In this document: piece by piece, positions 15,916-24,985 of the stretch
How the letters are laid out: the number at the start of each line of letters is the position of its first letter
Position numbering within the stretch: the stretch's first letter is position 1
NCBI GenBank assembly: GCA_049890035.1
Contig: JBMHCG010000039.1
Location: forward strand, 1-64,000
Direction of reading: 5' to 3'
Source: UBA11891 sp049890035
Lineage (GTDB): Bacteria; Bacteroidota; Bacteroidia; Flavobacteriales; Flavobacteriaceae
Length of the DNA stretch: 64,000 nt
The notes under the pieces: generated by a model
The model's database searches: none
What the model was told of the DNA's origin: nothing
What the model saw: only the letters and a program-made list of their open reading frames with translations
Program-made: the position numbers and the translations under genes

Positions 15916-15937
15916 AAAAAAACCTCTCAAAAGGAGG
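15916..15937 (-). terminator. Weak terminator for the minus-strand operon 15962-18383
   Basis: On the minus strand a short stem CCTC...GAGG (15937-15923) is followed by seven T residues (15922-15916). The stem is only four certain pairs. Its place, 25 bases after the stop of the outer-membrane protein gene, fits. Confidence 0.4.
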
Positions 15938-15961
15938 CTTTTGTAGATGTTTATTTAACTA

Positions 15962-16621
15962 TTAAAATGATATTCCGAAACCTATGTTTCCAATGACTAC
16001 TCCGCCATCTGAAACACCCGGAATTTCGGGAAATGGTTCAGTAATGGTGTCCGACTCTCCCAGTGAAGGAGAGGTAGCTTGAATCACTAGATCGGACGGA
16101 ATATCACCGAAACCGTAACCCAATTCAAATCGAAAATAGAATCGTCCTCCTGTTTTGATTCCTATTTTAAAGTTTGTGGTGGCAATGTTTTCTTCTATAG
16201 TTCCAACACCATCATTGACACTAAACCCGTTATCGTCTTCTACTTCAATGTTAGAAAATGTAAGGTCTGTGGTCAGGTTTCCGAGTCCTGCACTGAGATA
16301 GAGCCCTTTTCCTTCTTGTCCAAAATAATAGTTTAGGCCAAATTCAGAATAACTCATAGCCACTTGTGTATCATCGTCTGGATTGATATCAAATCCACTA
16401 ATATCGGCATAGGGGGCCAAATGATTATTAAGTACAGGCAGTACTATTTCAACACTTCCCCCAACGATATTGGGCATTCCTAACTTTACACCCAAGGCAA
16501 AGTGTTTGGGCTGAACAGGCATGCTGTCAGAGATTTCTTGAAGGGGTGGATTCATTTCTGTTGCATTTTGAGCGTACAGAAAAGATCCACTCAGTAGCAA
16601 AATACAAAGAGTTTTTTTCAT
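15962..16621 (-). CDS. Exported beta-barrel-type protein
   Basis: 219 residues with a signal peptide (MKKTLCILLLSGSFLYAQ). The mature part alternates polar and hydrophobic residues, has many glycines and aromatic pairs (YFGQEGKGLYLSAGLGN) and ends in a strand closing with Phe (GNIGFGISF), the usual C-terminus of outer-membrane beta-barrels. No closer family. Its start codon overlaps the stop of the M28 peptidase gene by four bases, so both are co-translated. Confidence 0.6.
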   Translation of the reverse strand: MKKTLCILLLSGSFLYAQNATEMNPPLQEISDSMPVQPKHFALGVKLGMPNIVGGSVEIVLPVLNNHLAPYADISGFDINPDDDTQVAMSYSEFGLNYYFGQEGKGLYLSAGLGNLTTDLTFSNIEVEDDNGFSVNDGVGTIEENIATTNFKIGIKTGGRFYFRFELGYGFGDIPSDLVIQATSPSLGESDTITEPFPEIPGVSDGGVVIGNIGFGISF

Positions 16622-17601
16622 GATTTATTGTTTAATTGGATACGTTTGGAACGGTTTGCTAGTTCCCAGGCGGTATAAAATATCAACCGAACACGCGTCT
16701 GTAAGATATCATAATTTATTTTGTCTGGTGTATCTGTGTGTTTGTGATAGTCTGCATGCGTTCCATTGAAATAGAAAATGATTGGGATATTGTTTTTAGC
16801 AAAATTGTAGTGATCACTTCGGTAGTAAAATCGATTGGGATCGGCTTCGTCATTATAAGTATAATCCAATTCTAATTGAGTATACTGCGCATTCATGGCT
16901 TCGGATATATCGTGGAGTTCTTGACTGAGTTTATCAGCACCAATAAGATATATGTAGTTGGGATCGGGATTTTTTCTTTTCGGATCCAAACGGCCGATCA
17001 TGTCGACATTAAGATTGACAACCATATCCTCCAAAGGATACAAAGGATTTTCGGTGTAGTATTTGGATCCAAGCAGTCCCTTTTCCTCCCCAGAGACGTG
17101 AAGAAAAACCACGGATCGTTTGGGACCTTGCCCCGCTTCTTTTGCTTTTTGAAAAGCATCGGCAATCTCAAGCAAGGCAACCGTACCAGATCCATCATCA
17201 TCGGCTCCGTTGTAAATATTTCCATCTTGAACACCCACATGGTCAAGGTGAGAGGAAAGCACGATATATTCGTTCGGTTTTTCTTTTCCAGGAATAATGG
17301 CTACGACGTTCTGAGTAGCAACGGATTTATTCTTTATGGTTAGCTGCATGTTTTGATAGTAGTTATCTGTTCCTGATGCAGCTGCTATGCCACGTGTTTC
17401 GTAAAAGTGACGTAAAAAAGCTGTTGCTCGACGCTGTCCTTCGCTTCCTGTATCTCTTCCTTCAAAATAATCAGAGGCATATACATACAACAAGTTTTTT
17501 AAATCTTGTTCCTGAATTTGACTTACAAAAGGGTTCGGATCTATTTGTGCAAGCAGTATTCCTGACCACGCCAGTGCAATTAGCAAAAAAATATTTTTCA
17601 T
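16618..17601 (-). CDS. Exported M28-family zinc aminopeptidase
   Basis: 327 residues from ATG 17601, chosen because MKNIFLLIALAWSGILLAQ is a signal peptide (a start at 17652 would place 17 charged residues before it). The M28 metal ligands are visible: SSHLDHVG, GADDDGSGT, SGEEKGLLGS, NVDMIGR and a late His in THADYHKHTDT. Such enzymes cut single residues from peptides in the periplasm or outside. It overlaps the downstream barrel gene and, by four bases, the upstream DUF3050 gene. Confidence 0.9.
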   Translation of the reverse strand: MKNIFLLIALAWSGILLAQIDPNPFVSQIQEQDLKNLLYVYASDYFEGRDTGSEGQRRATAFLRHFYETRGIAAASGTDNYYQNMQLTIKNKSVATQNVVAIIPGKEKPNEYIVLSSHLDHVGVQDGNIYNGADDDGSGTVALLEIADAFQKAKEAGQGPKRSVVFLHVSGEEKGLLGSKYYTENPLYPLEDMVVNLNVDMIGRLDPKRKNPDPNYIYLIGADKLSQELHDISEAMNAQYTQLELDYTYNDEADPNRFYYRSDHYNFAKNNIPIIFYFNGTHADYHKHTDTPDKINYDILQTRVRLIFYTAWELANRSKRIQLNNKS

Positions 17602-18383
17602 AGGGTATGTGGTGTGAGTGCGTCTTTGAGTTGGTTTTGTATAGCGGTCCATAGTGCTATTCTCTTTTCGAGTGCTTTTTTGGATATGGCAATGACTTCA
17701 TTCCATTTGTAAGAATCATTCCCACATAGTCGGGCAATCATTTCTAAAGCCATGGGTCCATGTTGATCTCCATCCACTTCAATATGCCGCTCCAAATAAT
17801 AACGGAAGGCTCGCAAAGTGCCATCGCCTTGGTCATGTAAGTTTTGAACCATTTCTACAAACATATCTGGAATCAGGTCCTCACGGCCAAACGTGAAAAC
17901 GGCAGCAATCTCATGTAAAGAGTGGTTTTCAATTACCTCAAAAGTAAATGTTAGAAAGGAAGTAACAGCAGGGGGGAGGGCTGCTTTTTGGATGTAAGAC
18001 AATACGGATCCTTCTGTGGGCAGATTTTTTAAAAAGGTTTGAATCGTGTGGGTATGGGCACCCATAGCTTCCATCGCTTTCATATACATCTCAAAATGGC
18101 TAGTGGGTTGACCTGTTTCATCGACATCACTTTCTTCTCCCCATACGATTTCATTGATCAAACGCGCAGCCGATGTGTCTCGCGGGGGTTGCCAAGGGAG
18201 AGTAACACAAGTCAGTTCCAACTGTAACTTTTTAACTAAAGACATAAAATCCCATACCGCAAAGACATGAGTTTCTGAAAAAAGTTGAAGTTCATTTATA
18301 CTAGTAAGGGAAGTGTAAAGCGGGTGGTGTATGAGTTGATTACGCAAGGGGGCCAATTCTTTCTCCAGTCGTTCGTTAATCAT
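17598..18383 (-). CDS. DUF3050 family protein (haem-oxygenase-like fold)
   Basis: 261 residues, soluble, helical. Patterns LINEIVWGEESDVDE, EMYMKAMEAMGA, HSLHEIAAVFTFGREDLIP and RHIEVDGDQHGPMALEM are those of the DUF3050 family, whose helical bundle and conserved Glu/His/Asp positions suggest a metal site like that of haem-oxygenase-like di-iron proteins. No reaction is established. First gene of the minus operon DUF3050-M28 peptidase-barrel; the HMG-CoA lyase gene diverges from it. Confidence 0.8.
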   Translation of the reverse strand: MINERLEKELAPLRNQLIHHPLYTSLTSINELQLFSETHVFAVWDFMSLVKKLQLELTCVTLPWQPPRDTSAARLINEIVWGEESDVDETGQPTSHFEMYMKAMEAMGAHTHTIQTFLKNLPTEGSVLSYIQKAALPPAVTSFLTFTFEVIENHSLHEIAAVFTFGREDLIPDMFVEMVQNLHDQGDGTLRAFRYYLERHIEVDGDQHGPMALEMIARLCGNDSYKWNEVIAISKKALEKRIALWTAIQNQLKDALTPHTL

Positions 18384-18475
18384 GAATCAAATTTTAACAA
18401 ATATAAGTGAAACTACTTGCCTGATAATGAAGCCGCCTCTTTTTTGGCCACAAAATGAGTATTTTTGAGAGTTCC

Positions 18476-19330
18476 ATGGAGAAGGTTAAATTAATTGAAT
18501 GCCCCCGAGACGCGATGCAAGGTTGGAAACAGCCTATCACAACGGCTGACAAAATCAGATATTTGCGAACATTGCTACGTGTGGGATTTGATAGTTTGGA
18601 TTGTGGCAGTTTTGTGTCCCATAAAGCAATTCCACAAATGGCAGATACGGCTCAAGTAATTGAGGCCATTGGTCCGTTTAAAGAGCAAACAAAATTATCT
18701 GTTATCGTAGCAAATGTAAGAGGTGCTGAAATGGCCTGTGCTTTTTCTGAGGTAGATGTATTGGGATATCCATTCTCTATTTCAGAGAATTTTCAAATGC
18801 GAAATACAGGAAAAAGCATTCAAGAATCCCTGGGTGTATTAGAACAAATCAGAAATCAAGTGGAACAGAAACAAAAAGACTTAGTTCTCTATTTGTCTAT
18901 GGGTTTTGGTAACCCTTATGGAGATCCTTGGCACCCAGATATAATTATGGAATGGGTTTATCGTCTTTGTGAATTAGGAATACGAACGTTTTCCTTGTCG
19001 GATACAATCGGTAAATCCACACCGCAGGTCATCAAAGATGTATTCAGTACATTGGTACCAGCCTTTCCAGAGGTTGAATTTGGTGCTCATTTCCATACCA
19101 CTCCGCTGCAGGCAAAAGAGAAAATTCAAGCTGCTTACCAATCAAATTGCAGACGCTATGATGGAGCTATTCGAGGTGTAGGAGGCTGTCCCATGGCACA
19201 AGATGCCTTGGTAGGTAATATGCCCATGGAAGCCTTAATTACTTTTTTTACTGCAAAAAAATGTACCCATGGCTTGCAATTGCTCCACTTTGAGTCTGCC
19301 TATAATGAAGCGTTAAACCTTTTTCAATAG
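18476..19330 (+). CDS. mvaB: Hydroxymethylglutaryl-CoA lyase
   Basis: 284 residues from ATG 18476 (an upstream start at 18455 is possible). It splits 3-hydroxy-3-methylglutaryl-CoA into acetoacetate and acetyl-CoA in leucine breakdown. Seen motifs of the HMGL-like TIM barrel: IECPRDAMQGW, SFVSHKAIPQM, SLSDTIGKSTP, FGAHFHTTP with the metal histidines, and the catalytic-cysteine loop GVGGCPMAQDALVGN. Full family length. It lies 65 bases before the guaB start; no operon is evident because guaB has its own promoter. Confidence 0.85.
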   Translation: MEKVKLIECPRDAMQGWKQPITTADKIRYLRTLLRVGFDSLDCGSFVSHKAIPQMADTAQVIEAIGPFKEQTKLSVIVANVRGAEMACAFSEVDVLGYPFSISENFQMRNTGKSIQESLGVLEQIRNQVEQKQKDLVLYLSMGFGNPYGDPWHPDIIMEWVYRLCELGIRTFSLSDTIGKSTPQVIKDVFSTLVPAFPEVEFGAHFHTTPLQAKEKIQAAYQSNCRRYDGAIRGVGGCPMAQDALVGNMPMEALITFFTAKKCTHGLQLLHFESAYNEALNLFQ

Positions 19331-19366
19331 CCGCAGAGAGCCTAACTGTGTTGGATAAATTAATTG

Positions 19367-19374
19367 TATATTTG
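19367..19374 (+). promoter_or_regulatory. guaB promoter -7 box
   Basis: TATATTTG matches the Bacteroidota -7 consensus TAnnTTTG exactly and lies 29 bases before the guaB start. A TTG at 19351-19353 is a possible -33 element, though the spacing (13) is short. Confidence 0.6.
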
Positions 19375-19377
19375 CTT

Positions 19378-19400
19378 GCAATTAATTTAAAATTAATTGC
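19378..19400 (+). promoter_or_regulatory. Palindrome in the guaB leader
   Basis: GCAATTAATT and AATTAATTGC form perfect 10-base arms around TAA, ending three bases before the guaB start. A third half-site, AATTAATTG, lies at 19358-19366, just before the -7 box. The palindrome covers the expected transcription start. It could be a repressor operator or an RNA hairpin limiting guaB translation. Confidence 0.5.
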
Positions 19401-19402
19401 TT

Positions 19403-20869
19403 ATGGATTCCTCTAAATTTTTTGGCGAAGGACTCACCTACGACGACGTATTGCTCATACCAGCCTATTCACAAGTATTACCACGGGAGGTATCGATCCA
19501 ATCAAAATTATCGACAAACATTCCACTCAACACCCCGATTGTCTCAGCGGCGATGGATACGGTTACAGAAAGTCAAATGGCCATTGCCATGGCTCGCGAA
19601 GGAGGCATTGGGGTACTCCACAAAAACATGACTATTGAGGAACAGGCTGCCAAAGTTCGCGCTGTTAAAAGAGCTGAATCGGGTATGATTATGGATCCCG
19701 TTACACTGCCCTTGGACAGTCTGGTAAAGGATGCCAAAGAAAGTATGCGCCAGTACAAAATCGGCGGAATTCCCATCGTTGATGCTAGTGGAAAATTATC
19801 AGGAATCGTTACCAACAGGGACTTACGCTTTGAAAAAAACGATGAAAGACCCATCACAGAAGTTATGACTAAAGAGCCCTTAATTACGGTGACCAAAAAA
19901 ACTTCTTTGAACGATGCGGAAGAAATTCTCCAAAAACATAAAATAGAAAAACTCCCCGTAGTTGGCGAAGACAATACCTTGGTTGGACTCATTACATTTC
20001 GAGACATTACCAAGCACACAGACAAGCCCATATCAAATAAAGATCGTTTTGGGCGGTTGCGAGTTGCTGCTGCTGTGGGAGTGACACAGGATGTGATTGA
20101 ACGGGCGACTGCTTTGCATAGAGCGGGTGTTGATGCTTTGGTGATTGATACGGCTCACGGACATACTCAAGGGGTTGTTACCGCACTAAAAAAAGTGAAA
20201 CAAGCCTTTTCGGACTTGGATGTCATTGTTGGAAACATAGCAACTGCTGAAGCGGCAAAGTTTTTGGTAGATTCTGGAGCAGATGCTGTCAAAGTAGGTA
20301 TTGGTCCTGGCTCAATATGTACCACCCGGGTCATTGCAGGTGTTGGTTTCCCTCAATTAACAGCTGTGATGGAAGTTGCTAAAGCCATCAAAGGGAGTGG
20401 CGTTCCTGTAATTGCTGACGGAGGTATCCGCTATACCGGTGATATTCCGAAAGCCATCGCAGCTGGAGCCGATTCAGTCATGTTAGGCTCGTTACTGGCT
20501 GGCACAAAAGAATCACCCGGTGAGACCGTTATATTTGAGGGAAGAAAATTTAAGACCTATCGGGGTATGGGTTCTTTGGAGGCAATGAATAAGGGGTCTA
20601 AAGATCGGTATTTTCAAGATGTAGAAGACGATATTAAGAAACTCGTTCCGGAGGGTATTGTCGGAAGGGTCCCCTACAAAGGAGATTTGAATGAAAGTAT
20701 TCATCAATTTATCGGTGGACTAAAAGCGGGTATGGGGTATTGTGGCACAGCAAATATTGCGGCACTGCAGGAAAATGGACGTTTTGTGAAAATTACAGCC
20801 TCTGGTATCCGTGAAAGTCATCCACACAATATCAGGATTACTAAAGAAGCACCAAACTACAGTCCCTGA
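19403..20869 (+). CDS. guaB: IMP dehydrogenase
   Basis: 488 residues from ATG 19403. It oxidises IMP to XMP with NAD, the first committed step of GMP synthesis. Order: N-terminal catalytic part (LTYDDVLLIPAYS), two CBS domains (about 95-205), then the barrel with the catalytic loop GPGSICTTRV, GGIRYTGDIPKA, the flap region and a C-terminal HPHNIRITKEAPNY. All key residues look normal. Transcribed alone from the box at 19367, with a palindrome in its leader. Confidence 0.97.
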   Translation: MDSSKFFGEGLTYDDVLLIPAYSQVLPREVSIQSKLSTNIPLNTPIVSAAMDTVTESQMAIAMAREGGIGVLHKNMTIEEQAAKVRAVKRAESGMIMDPVTLPLDSLVKDAKESMRQYKIGGIPIVDASGKLSGIVTNRDLRFEKNDERPITEVMTKEPLITVTKKTSLNDAEEILQKHKIEKLPVVGEDNTLVGLITFRDITKHTDKPISNKDRFGRLRVAAAVGVTQDVIERATALHRAGVDALVIDTAHGHTQGVVTALKKVKQAFSDLDVIVGNIATAEAAKFLVDSGADAVKVGIGPGSICTTRVIAGVGFPQLTAVMEVAKAIKGSGVPVIADGGIRYTGDIPKAIAAGADSVMLGSLLAGTKESPGETVIFEGRKFKTYRGMGSLEAMNKGSKDRYFQDVEDDIKKLVPEGIVGRVPYKGDLNESIHQFIGGLKAGMGYCGTANIAALQENGRFVKITASGIRESHPHNIRITKEAPNYSP

Positions 20870-20916
20870 ATGAATAATTGCAAGTCGATAGGACAGGGAA
20901 AGGTCTTCTTAGATAT

Positions 20917-21249
20917 TTAAGAAGCTAGAATCTTAAAGGTTTTAACTACATTTCCCTGGTAGGTAATACGGACTATATACATATTACCGATATCCAAGGA
21001 CACGGCTATTTGAGCAGCTGATAGATCACTTACACGATGCTGAGAGATTTTATTGCCAATGATGGAAAAAATTTCTATGTTGCCAGAACCTACTAAACCT
21101 TTTATGTACAAGGTGTTATTTTTGTAAAAAACACCACTACTTTGCTGATAGGGAATAGTTGTCACAGCAAAACTATCACATTCGAAGGAGGCAGCACTTT
21201 GATGTGGTAAAAAAAATAGGAATATTAAAAGTATAGTAATCTTGTGCAA
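20917..21249 (-). CDS. Small exported protein made almost only of a T9SS sorting domain
   Basis: 110 residues: signal peptide (about 1-20), a short middle part, then a type-A C-terminal sorting domain of the type IX secretion system (GSGNIEIFSIIGNKIS..., GNMYIVRITYQGNVVKTFKI). The sorting domain takes up most of the mature protein, so almost no cargo is left. Type IX cargo is moved across the outer membrane in gliding Bacteroidota, consistent with gldF and gldG at 46-49 kb. It may be a cell-surface peptide or a remnant of a longer secreted protein. Confidence 0.65.
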   Translation of the reverse strand: MHKITILLIFLFFLPHQSAASFECDSFAVTTIPYQQSSGVFYKNNTLYIKGLVGSGNIEIFSIIGNKISQHRVSDLSAAQIAVSLDIGNMYIVRITYQGNVVKTFKILAS

Positions 21250-21256
21250 TAGACTT

Positions 21257-21264
21257 TATATTTG
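21257..21264 (+). promoter_or_regulatory. Candidate promoter for the lipoprotein-surA unit
   Basis: TATATTTG, an exact match to the -7 consensus, stands 145 bases before the lipoprotein gene at 21409. The leader between them is very AT-rich. The distance is long, so the link is tentative. Confidence 0.35.
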
Positions 21265-21408
21265 CCTCTAAATTACAACGAATATTGAATTGTTAAAAAA
21301 AATATTAACATTTTATTTTATTGTAAATCAACAACTTATAAATTTTATTAAAAAGTATATCAAAATTATTAACATAAAAAGATCGTTTTTTCTTAATAAA
21401 TATAAATT

Positions 21409-22290
21409 ATGAAGACCCTTTTTTCTATGTGTCACTCGCTCAAATTATTTCTCGTTGCTGTACTCTTGTTTTTTTTCATTGCAAGCTGTAACACATTGGA
21501 ACGATCTCAAGATACTGCATTGGCTAGAGTAGGGAATACGTACTTATATCGTTCGGATCTTCCCCTGTTGGAACAACAATTCGGTAATGCCATTGATAGT
21601 GTTTTACAAATGCAAAATGCGATTGACAATTGGGCTAAAGAGCAATTACTTTTTCAACAAGCTCAGATAAATATAGATGTAACAAAGCACGAACAATTGC
21701 AACGTCAGGTTCGTCAATACGAAGCTGAATTATACGGTCAAGTATATAAAGAATCGGTGGCAAATACTTTGTTGGATACATTGATTAGTCAAAAGGATAT
21801 CGAAGATATTTATGCTTCTAATGCTGAAATATTCAAATTAAAAGAACCTATTTATCAATTTCGCTATCTACAACTTCCAAAATCAAACGTGGATCAAAAG
21901 GAAATCACAAGCCGTTTCAGACGTTACCATGCAAACGATCTCGTGTACCTCGATTCACTTTCCTTCCAATTTACCCATTATTACCCTGGTGATTCGATTT
22001 GGGTCAATCGTAATGTCTTGTTTGAACAAGTTGAATTCTTAAACGAAAAAAATATCAATAGCTATTTCAAAAAAGGCAAATTTTTCGAAGTGAAAGACTC
22101 TTTAAATGTATATTTGTTTGTTGCTAAAGACCAAAGACAACCCAATGAAATTGCGCCCTTAAATTTTGTGGAACCCACTTTACGGAGTATCGTTCTCAAC
22201 CGGCGTAAAATTGAATTATTAAGAAATTTTGATAATGAATTACTTCAAGATGCCATCCGATCCAAGAACTATGAAGTCTTGGTGGAATAA
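21409..22290 (+). CDS. Lipoprotein partner of SurA (parvulin-related)
   Basis: 293 residues with a lipoprotein signal (Cys27 in FIASCNT). The sequence after it (ALARVGNTYLYRSDLP..., then a long helical part ending LRSIVLNRRKIELLRN) has the layout of SurA/PpiD-type chaperone domains: a short strand pair, an N-terminal helical domain, and a parvulin-like region that lacks the usual catalytic histidines. So it is probably a folding helper without isomerase activity. It overlaps the following surA-like gene by 20 bases, which implies one transcript and a joint role in outer-membrane protein folding. Confidence 0.6.
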   Translation: MKTLFSMCHSLKLFLVAVLLFFFIASCNTLERSQDTALARVGNTYLYRSDLPLLEQQFGNAIDSVLQMQNAIDNWAKEQLLFQQAQINIDVTKHEQLQRQVRQYEAELYGQVYKESVANTLLDTLISQKDIEDIYASNAEIFKLKEPIYQFRYLQLPKSNVDQKEITSRFRRYHANDLVYLDSLSFQFTHYYPGDSIWVNRNVLFEQVEFLNEKNINSYFKKGKFFEVKDSLNVYLFVAKDQRQPNEIAPLNFVEPTLRSIVLNRRKIELLRNFDNELLQDAIRSKNYEVLVE

Positions 22291-23638
22291 AATTGTATTT
22301 CTTGCCATTTTGTTTTGTATAGGACCCTCGTGTGTAGAAGCACAAGAGAAAATAAAAATTGATGGCGTGTCTGCCGTTGTTGGCGATTTTGTTATTCTCG
22401 AATCCGATATTGATAAGATGATCGTTGAAATGGAATCACAAGGCATCTCTGCTAAAAATATTACCCGATGTGAGTTATTGGGTAAATTGATGGAAGACAA
22501 ACTCTATGCTCATCATGCGGTTCAGGACAGTCTTGAAGTAAGTGATCAGGAAATTTATGACTATGTTGACCAAAGTTTGGAGTATTTTGTTTCTCAATTG
22601 GGCAGCATGGACAAAGTGCTTGAATTTTACAAGAAATCTGATGAAGCAGCTTTTCGTGAAGAATTATTTGCGATCAACAAAACGCAAAAATTAGCGAGTT
22701 TAATGCAGTCCTCAATCGTGGATGCTATTGAAATCACACCCGAAGAAGTACGTACATTTTACCAAAAAATACCAGAAGAGGAACTACCCGTTTTTGGTAC
22801 GGAATTGGAAATTGCCCAAATTGTGATGGAACCAAAAGCCAGTCCAGAGGAAGAAGAACGTGTTATTAATCAACTAAAAAGTTTTAAGGTTGATGTGTTA
22901 GAGCGGGGTTTAAGTTTTGCTTCAAAAGCTATTTTATATTCTCAGGATCCTGGATCTCGATCCAAAGGAGGGAAATATACGCTACAACGAAAACGTCCTC
23001 AAATGGCCAAAGAGTTTCGAGATATGGCCTTTAGTTTGCAAGAGGGGGAAATTTCTGAACCGTTTAAAACTGATTTTGGATGGCATATTTTGACCGTGGA
23101 CAAAATCCGTGGACAAGAAATTGATATACGACACATTCTTCTCATTCCCCGCATCGATGACCAAAAATTAGTAGAAACCAAAGAGACTTTAGATCGGTTA
23201 AGAAGCCGAATAATAGATAAGGAAATTGATTTTGCAGAGGCAGCCTTTCAATTTTCAAGCGAAAAAGAAACCCGCAATAATGGAGGGGTTTTAGTAAATC
23301 CTGCTACCGGAGACACGCACTTTGAATTAACAAAGATTGATCCTGTACTTTACAATCAGGTTCGGTATCTAGAAGACGGTGAAATTACCCAACCCCTTTT
23401 GGAAGAAGGGCGTGCAGGGAAGAAAAAATACAAACTCCTAACAGTTACCAATCGCTTCGAGGAACACCGTGCCGATTTCACAAGGGACTACACTAAAATC
23501 AAGGAACTCGCTCTAAAGGAAAAGAAATTAAAATTCATACAAAGCTGGATGGAAGAAAAAATTGAGGATACTTATGTGAGTTTGAATCGTGACGTGCGTT
23601 CTTGTGAGTTTTCTAATAACTGGTTAAAAAAACAATAG
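22271..23638 (+). CDS. surA: SurA-type periplasmic peptidyl-prolyl isomerase
   Basis: 455 residues from ATG 22271, chosen because MKSWWNKIVFLAILF opens a signal peptide (cleavage near VEAQ). SurA-type N-terminal domain (IDGVSAVVGDFVILESDI) followed by two parvulin (PpiC) domains at roughly 175-280 and 290-400; the first contains GGKYTL and FGWHILTV, the second NNGGVLVNP. It guides outer-membrane proteins through the periplasm. Translationally coupled to the preceding lipoprotein. It converges on crtZ with a gap of 5 bases. Confidence 0.85.
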   Translation: MKSWWNKIVFLAILFCIGPSCVEAQEKIKIDGVSAVVGDFVILESDIDKMIVEMESQGISAKNITRCELLGKLMEDKLYAHHAVQDSLEVSDQEIYDYVDQSLEYFVSQLGSMDKVLEFYKKSDEAAFREELFAINKTQKLASLMQSSIVDAIEITPEEVRTFYQKIPEEELPVFGTELEIAQIVMEPKASPEEEERVINQLKSFKVDVLERGLSFASKAILYSQDPGSRSKGGKYTLQRKRPQMAKEFRDMAFSLQEGEISEPFKTDFGWHILTVDKIRGQEIDIRHILLIPRIDDQKLVETKETLDRLRSRIIDKEIDFAEAAFQFSSEKETRNNGGVLVNPATGDTHFELTKIDPVLYNQVRYLEDGEITQPLLEEGRAGKKKYKLLTVTNRFEEHRADFTRDYTKIKELALKEKKLKFIQSWMEEKIEDTYVSLNRDVRSCEFSNNWLKKQ

Positions 23639-23643
23639 TTTTT

Positions 23644-24090
23644 TTATTTAAAATACTTGAGGGGTACCCATAGCATACCAAAACATTCTCCACCCTCCTT
23701 GTGAATGTTTTTGTGATGTATTTTATGTGCTCTTCGGATTCCCTTCGCATAGCGTGAATTAGTGTTTCGAAACAATTTAAAACGTTGGTGTATGAATATA
23801 TCATGTACCAAAAAATAGGTGAATCCGTAAACAAAAATCCCCAGACCAATAGGCAAACCGGGCCAAAAATGAAGTTCTCCCCAGGCAAGCACAAACCCCG
23901 TACTTACTAGGGCATAAAAAATAAAGAAAAGATCGTTTCGTTCAAACCAAGAACCGTGATCCTTTTTATGATGATCCTTGTGCCAAATCCATAAGAAACC
24001 GTGCATGATGTATTTGTGACTAAACCAAGCCATAAATTCCATTCCACAAAAAGTCAATAAAAAAACTACAATCCAGAGCAGTAAAAACAT
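23644..24090 (-). CDS. crtZ: Beta-carotene hydroxylase
   Basis: 148 residues, four membrane segments, and the histidine boxes of the fatty-acid-hydroxylase superfamily: HKYIMH, HKDHHKKDH, HDIFIHQR and HKIHHK. They match CrtZ, which turns beta-carotene into zeaxanthin at a di-iron site in the membrane. Length is typical. Its ATG lies one base after the stop of crtB, so both are one operon. Zeaxanthin is the usual yellow pigment of marine flavobacteria, which fits. Confidence 0.92.
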   Translation of the reverse strand: MFLLLWIVVFLLTFCGMEFMAWFSHKYIMHGFLWIWHKDHHKKDHGSWFERNDLFFIFYALVSTGFVLAWGELHFWPGLPIGLGIFVYGFTYFLVHDIFIHQRFKLFRNTNSRYAKGIRRAHKIHHKNIHKEGGECFGMLWVPLKYFK

Positions 24091-24091
24091 G

Positions 24092-24931
24092 TTACAATAG
24101 ATTCAATCGGTATTTGAAATAAGATTGGGCCAAAACTCCCATTTTTTGATAGTTGGGAACACGAATACGTGTATTTTTTATTTGTAAAGAAGGCGTGCGT
24201 TTTAATTTTTGGAGCAATTTATAATAATATTTATAAGCTGTGTAGACACCCAAACGAGCTTCATTGGGTAACTCGAAAATCCCTGTGAGAGCGTGTCTAA
24301 AATCCTGTTCAATATCATTGATGATTTCCATTTTATCCCATTCCTGAAAGGAGTGTAAGTCAACGTTTGGGAAATAGGTGCGTTCCAAATTTTCAAAATC
24401 AGCATTTAAATCACGTAAAAAATTGACCTTCTGAAAAGCCGATCCCAACGCCATGGCAGCTGGTTTTAGACGCTGATACTCTTCTTCATCTCCTTGCATA
24501 AAAACTTTCAGACACATCAATCCAACTACATCAGCAGATCCGTAAATATATTCTTTGTATTCTTCGCTTGTTTGATAGGTTTGCTTAAAAAGATCTTGTC
24601 GCATGCTCTTCAAAAAAGCAACAATAAGGTCATTATGAATATTAAATTCATGGACCGTTTGTTGAAAAGCATTTAGAATGGGATTTAAACTAATTTTTTG
24701 TTCCAATGCTGTGTACAAATCTTCTTCAAATTTGTTTAGTAATTTTTCTTTGGGGAAATTATGGAAAGTATCTACAATCTCATCTGCAAAACGAACAAAC
24801 CCATAAATGTTGTAAATGTGTGGTCGGACGGTATTGCCTAAGAGTTTTGTTCCAAGTGAAAAAGATGTACTGTATCGTTGTGTAACAATACGACTGCAGT
24901 CTTGGGAAACAGAATCAAACAACTCTTTCAT
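24092..24931 (-). CDS. crtB: Phytoene synthase
   Basis: 279 residues. It joins two geranylgeranyl diphosphates into phytoene, the entry step of carotenoid synthesis. The two aspartate-rich motifs are seen: FADEIVD near residue 50 and FLRDLNADFEN near 170. Between the MerR/CarH-like gene (54 bases upstream) and crtZ (1 base downstream) on the same strand. The desaturase crtI and a lycopene cyclase, which the pathway needs, are not in this window. Confidence 0.93.
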   Translation of the reverse strand: MKELFDSVSQDCSRIVTQRYSTSFSLGTKLLGNTVRPHIYNIYGFVRFADEIVDTFHNFPKEKLLNKFEEDLYTALEQKISLNPILNAFQQTVHEFNIHNDLIVAFLKSMRQDLFKQTYQTSEEYKEYIYGSADVVGLMCLKVFMQGDEEEYQRLKPAAMALGSAFQKVNFLRDLNADFENLERTYFPNVDLHSFQEWDKMEIINDIEQDFRHALTGIFELPNEARLGVYTAYKYYYKLLQKLKRTPSLQIKNTRIRVPNYQKMGVLAQSYFKYRLNLL

Positions 24932-24985
24932 AACAATAATTTAGTTCAATAAAATTACTAAAAATTGAAACAAAATAAAACAAGC

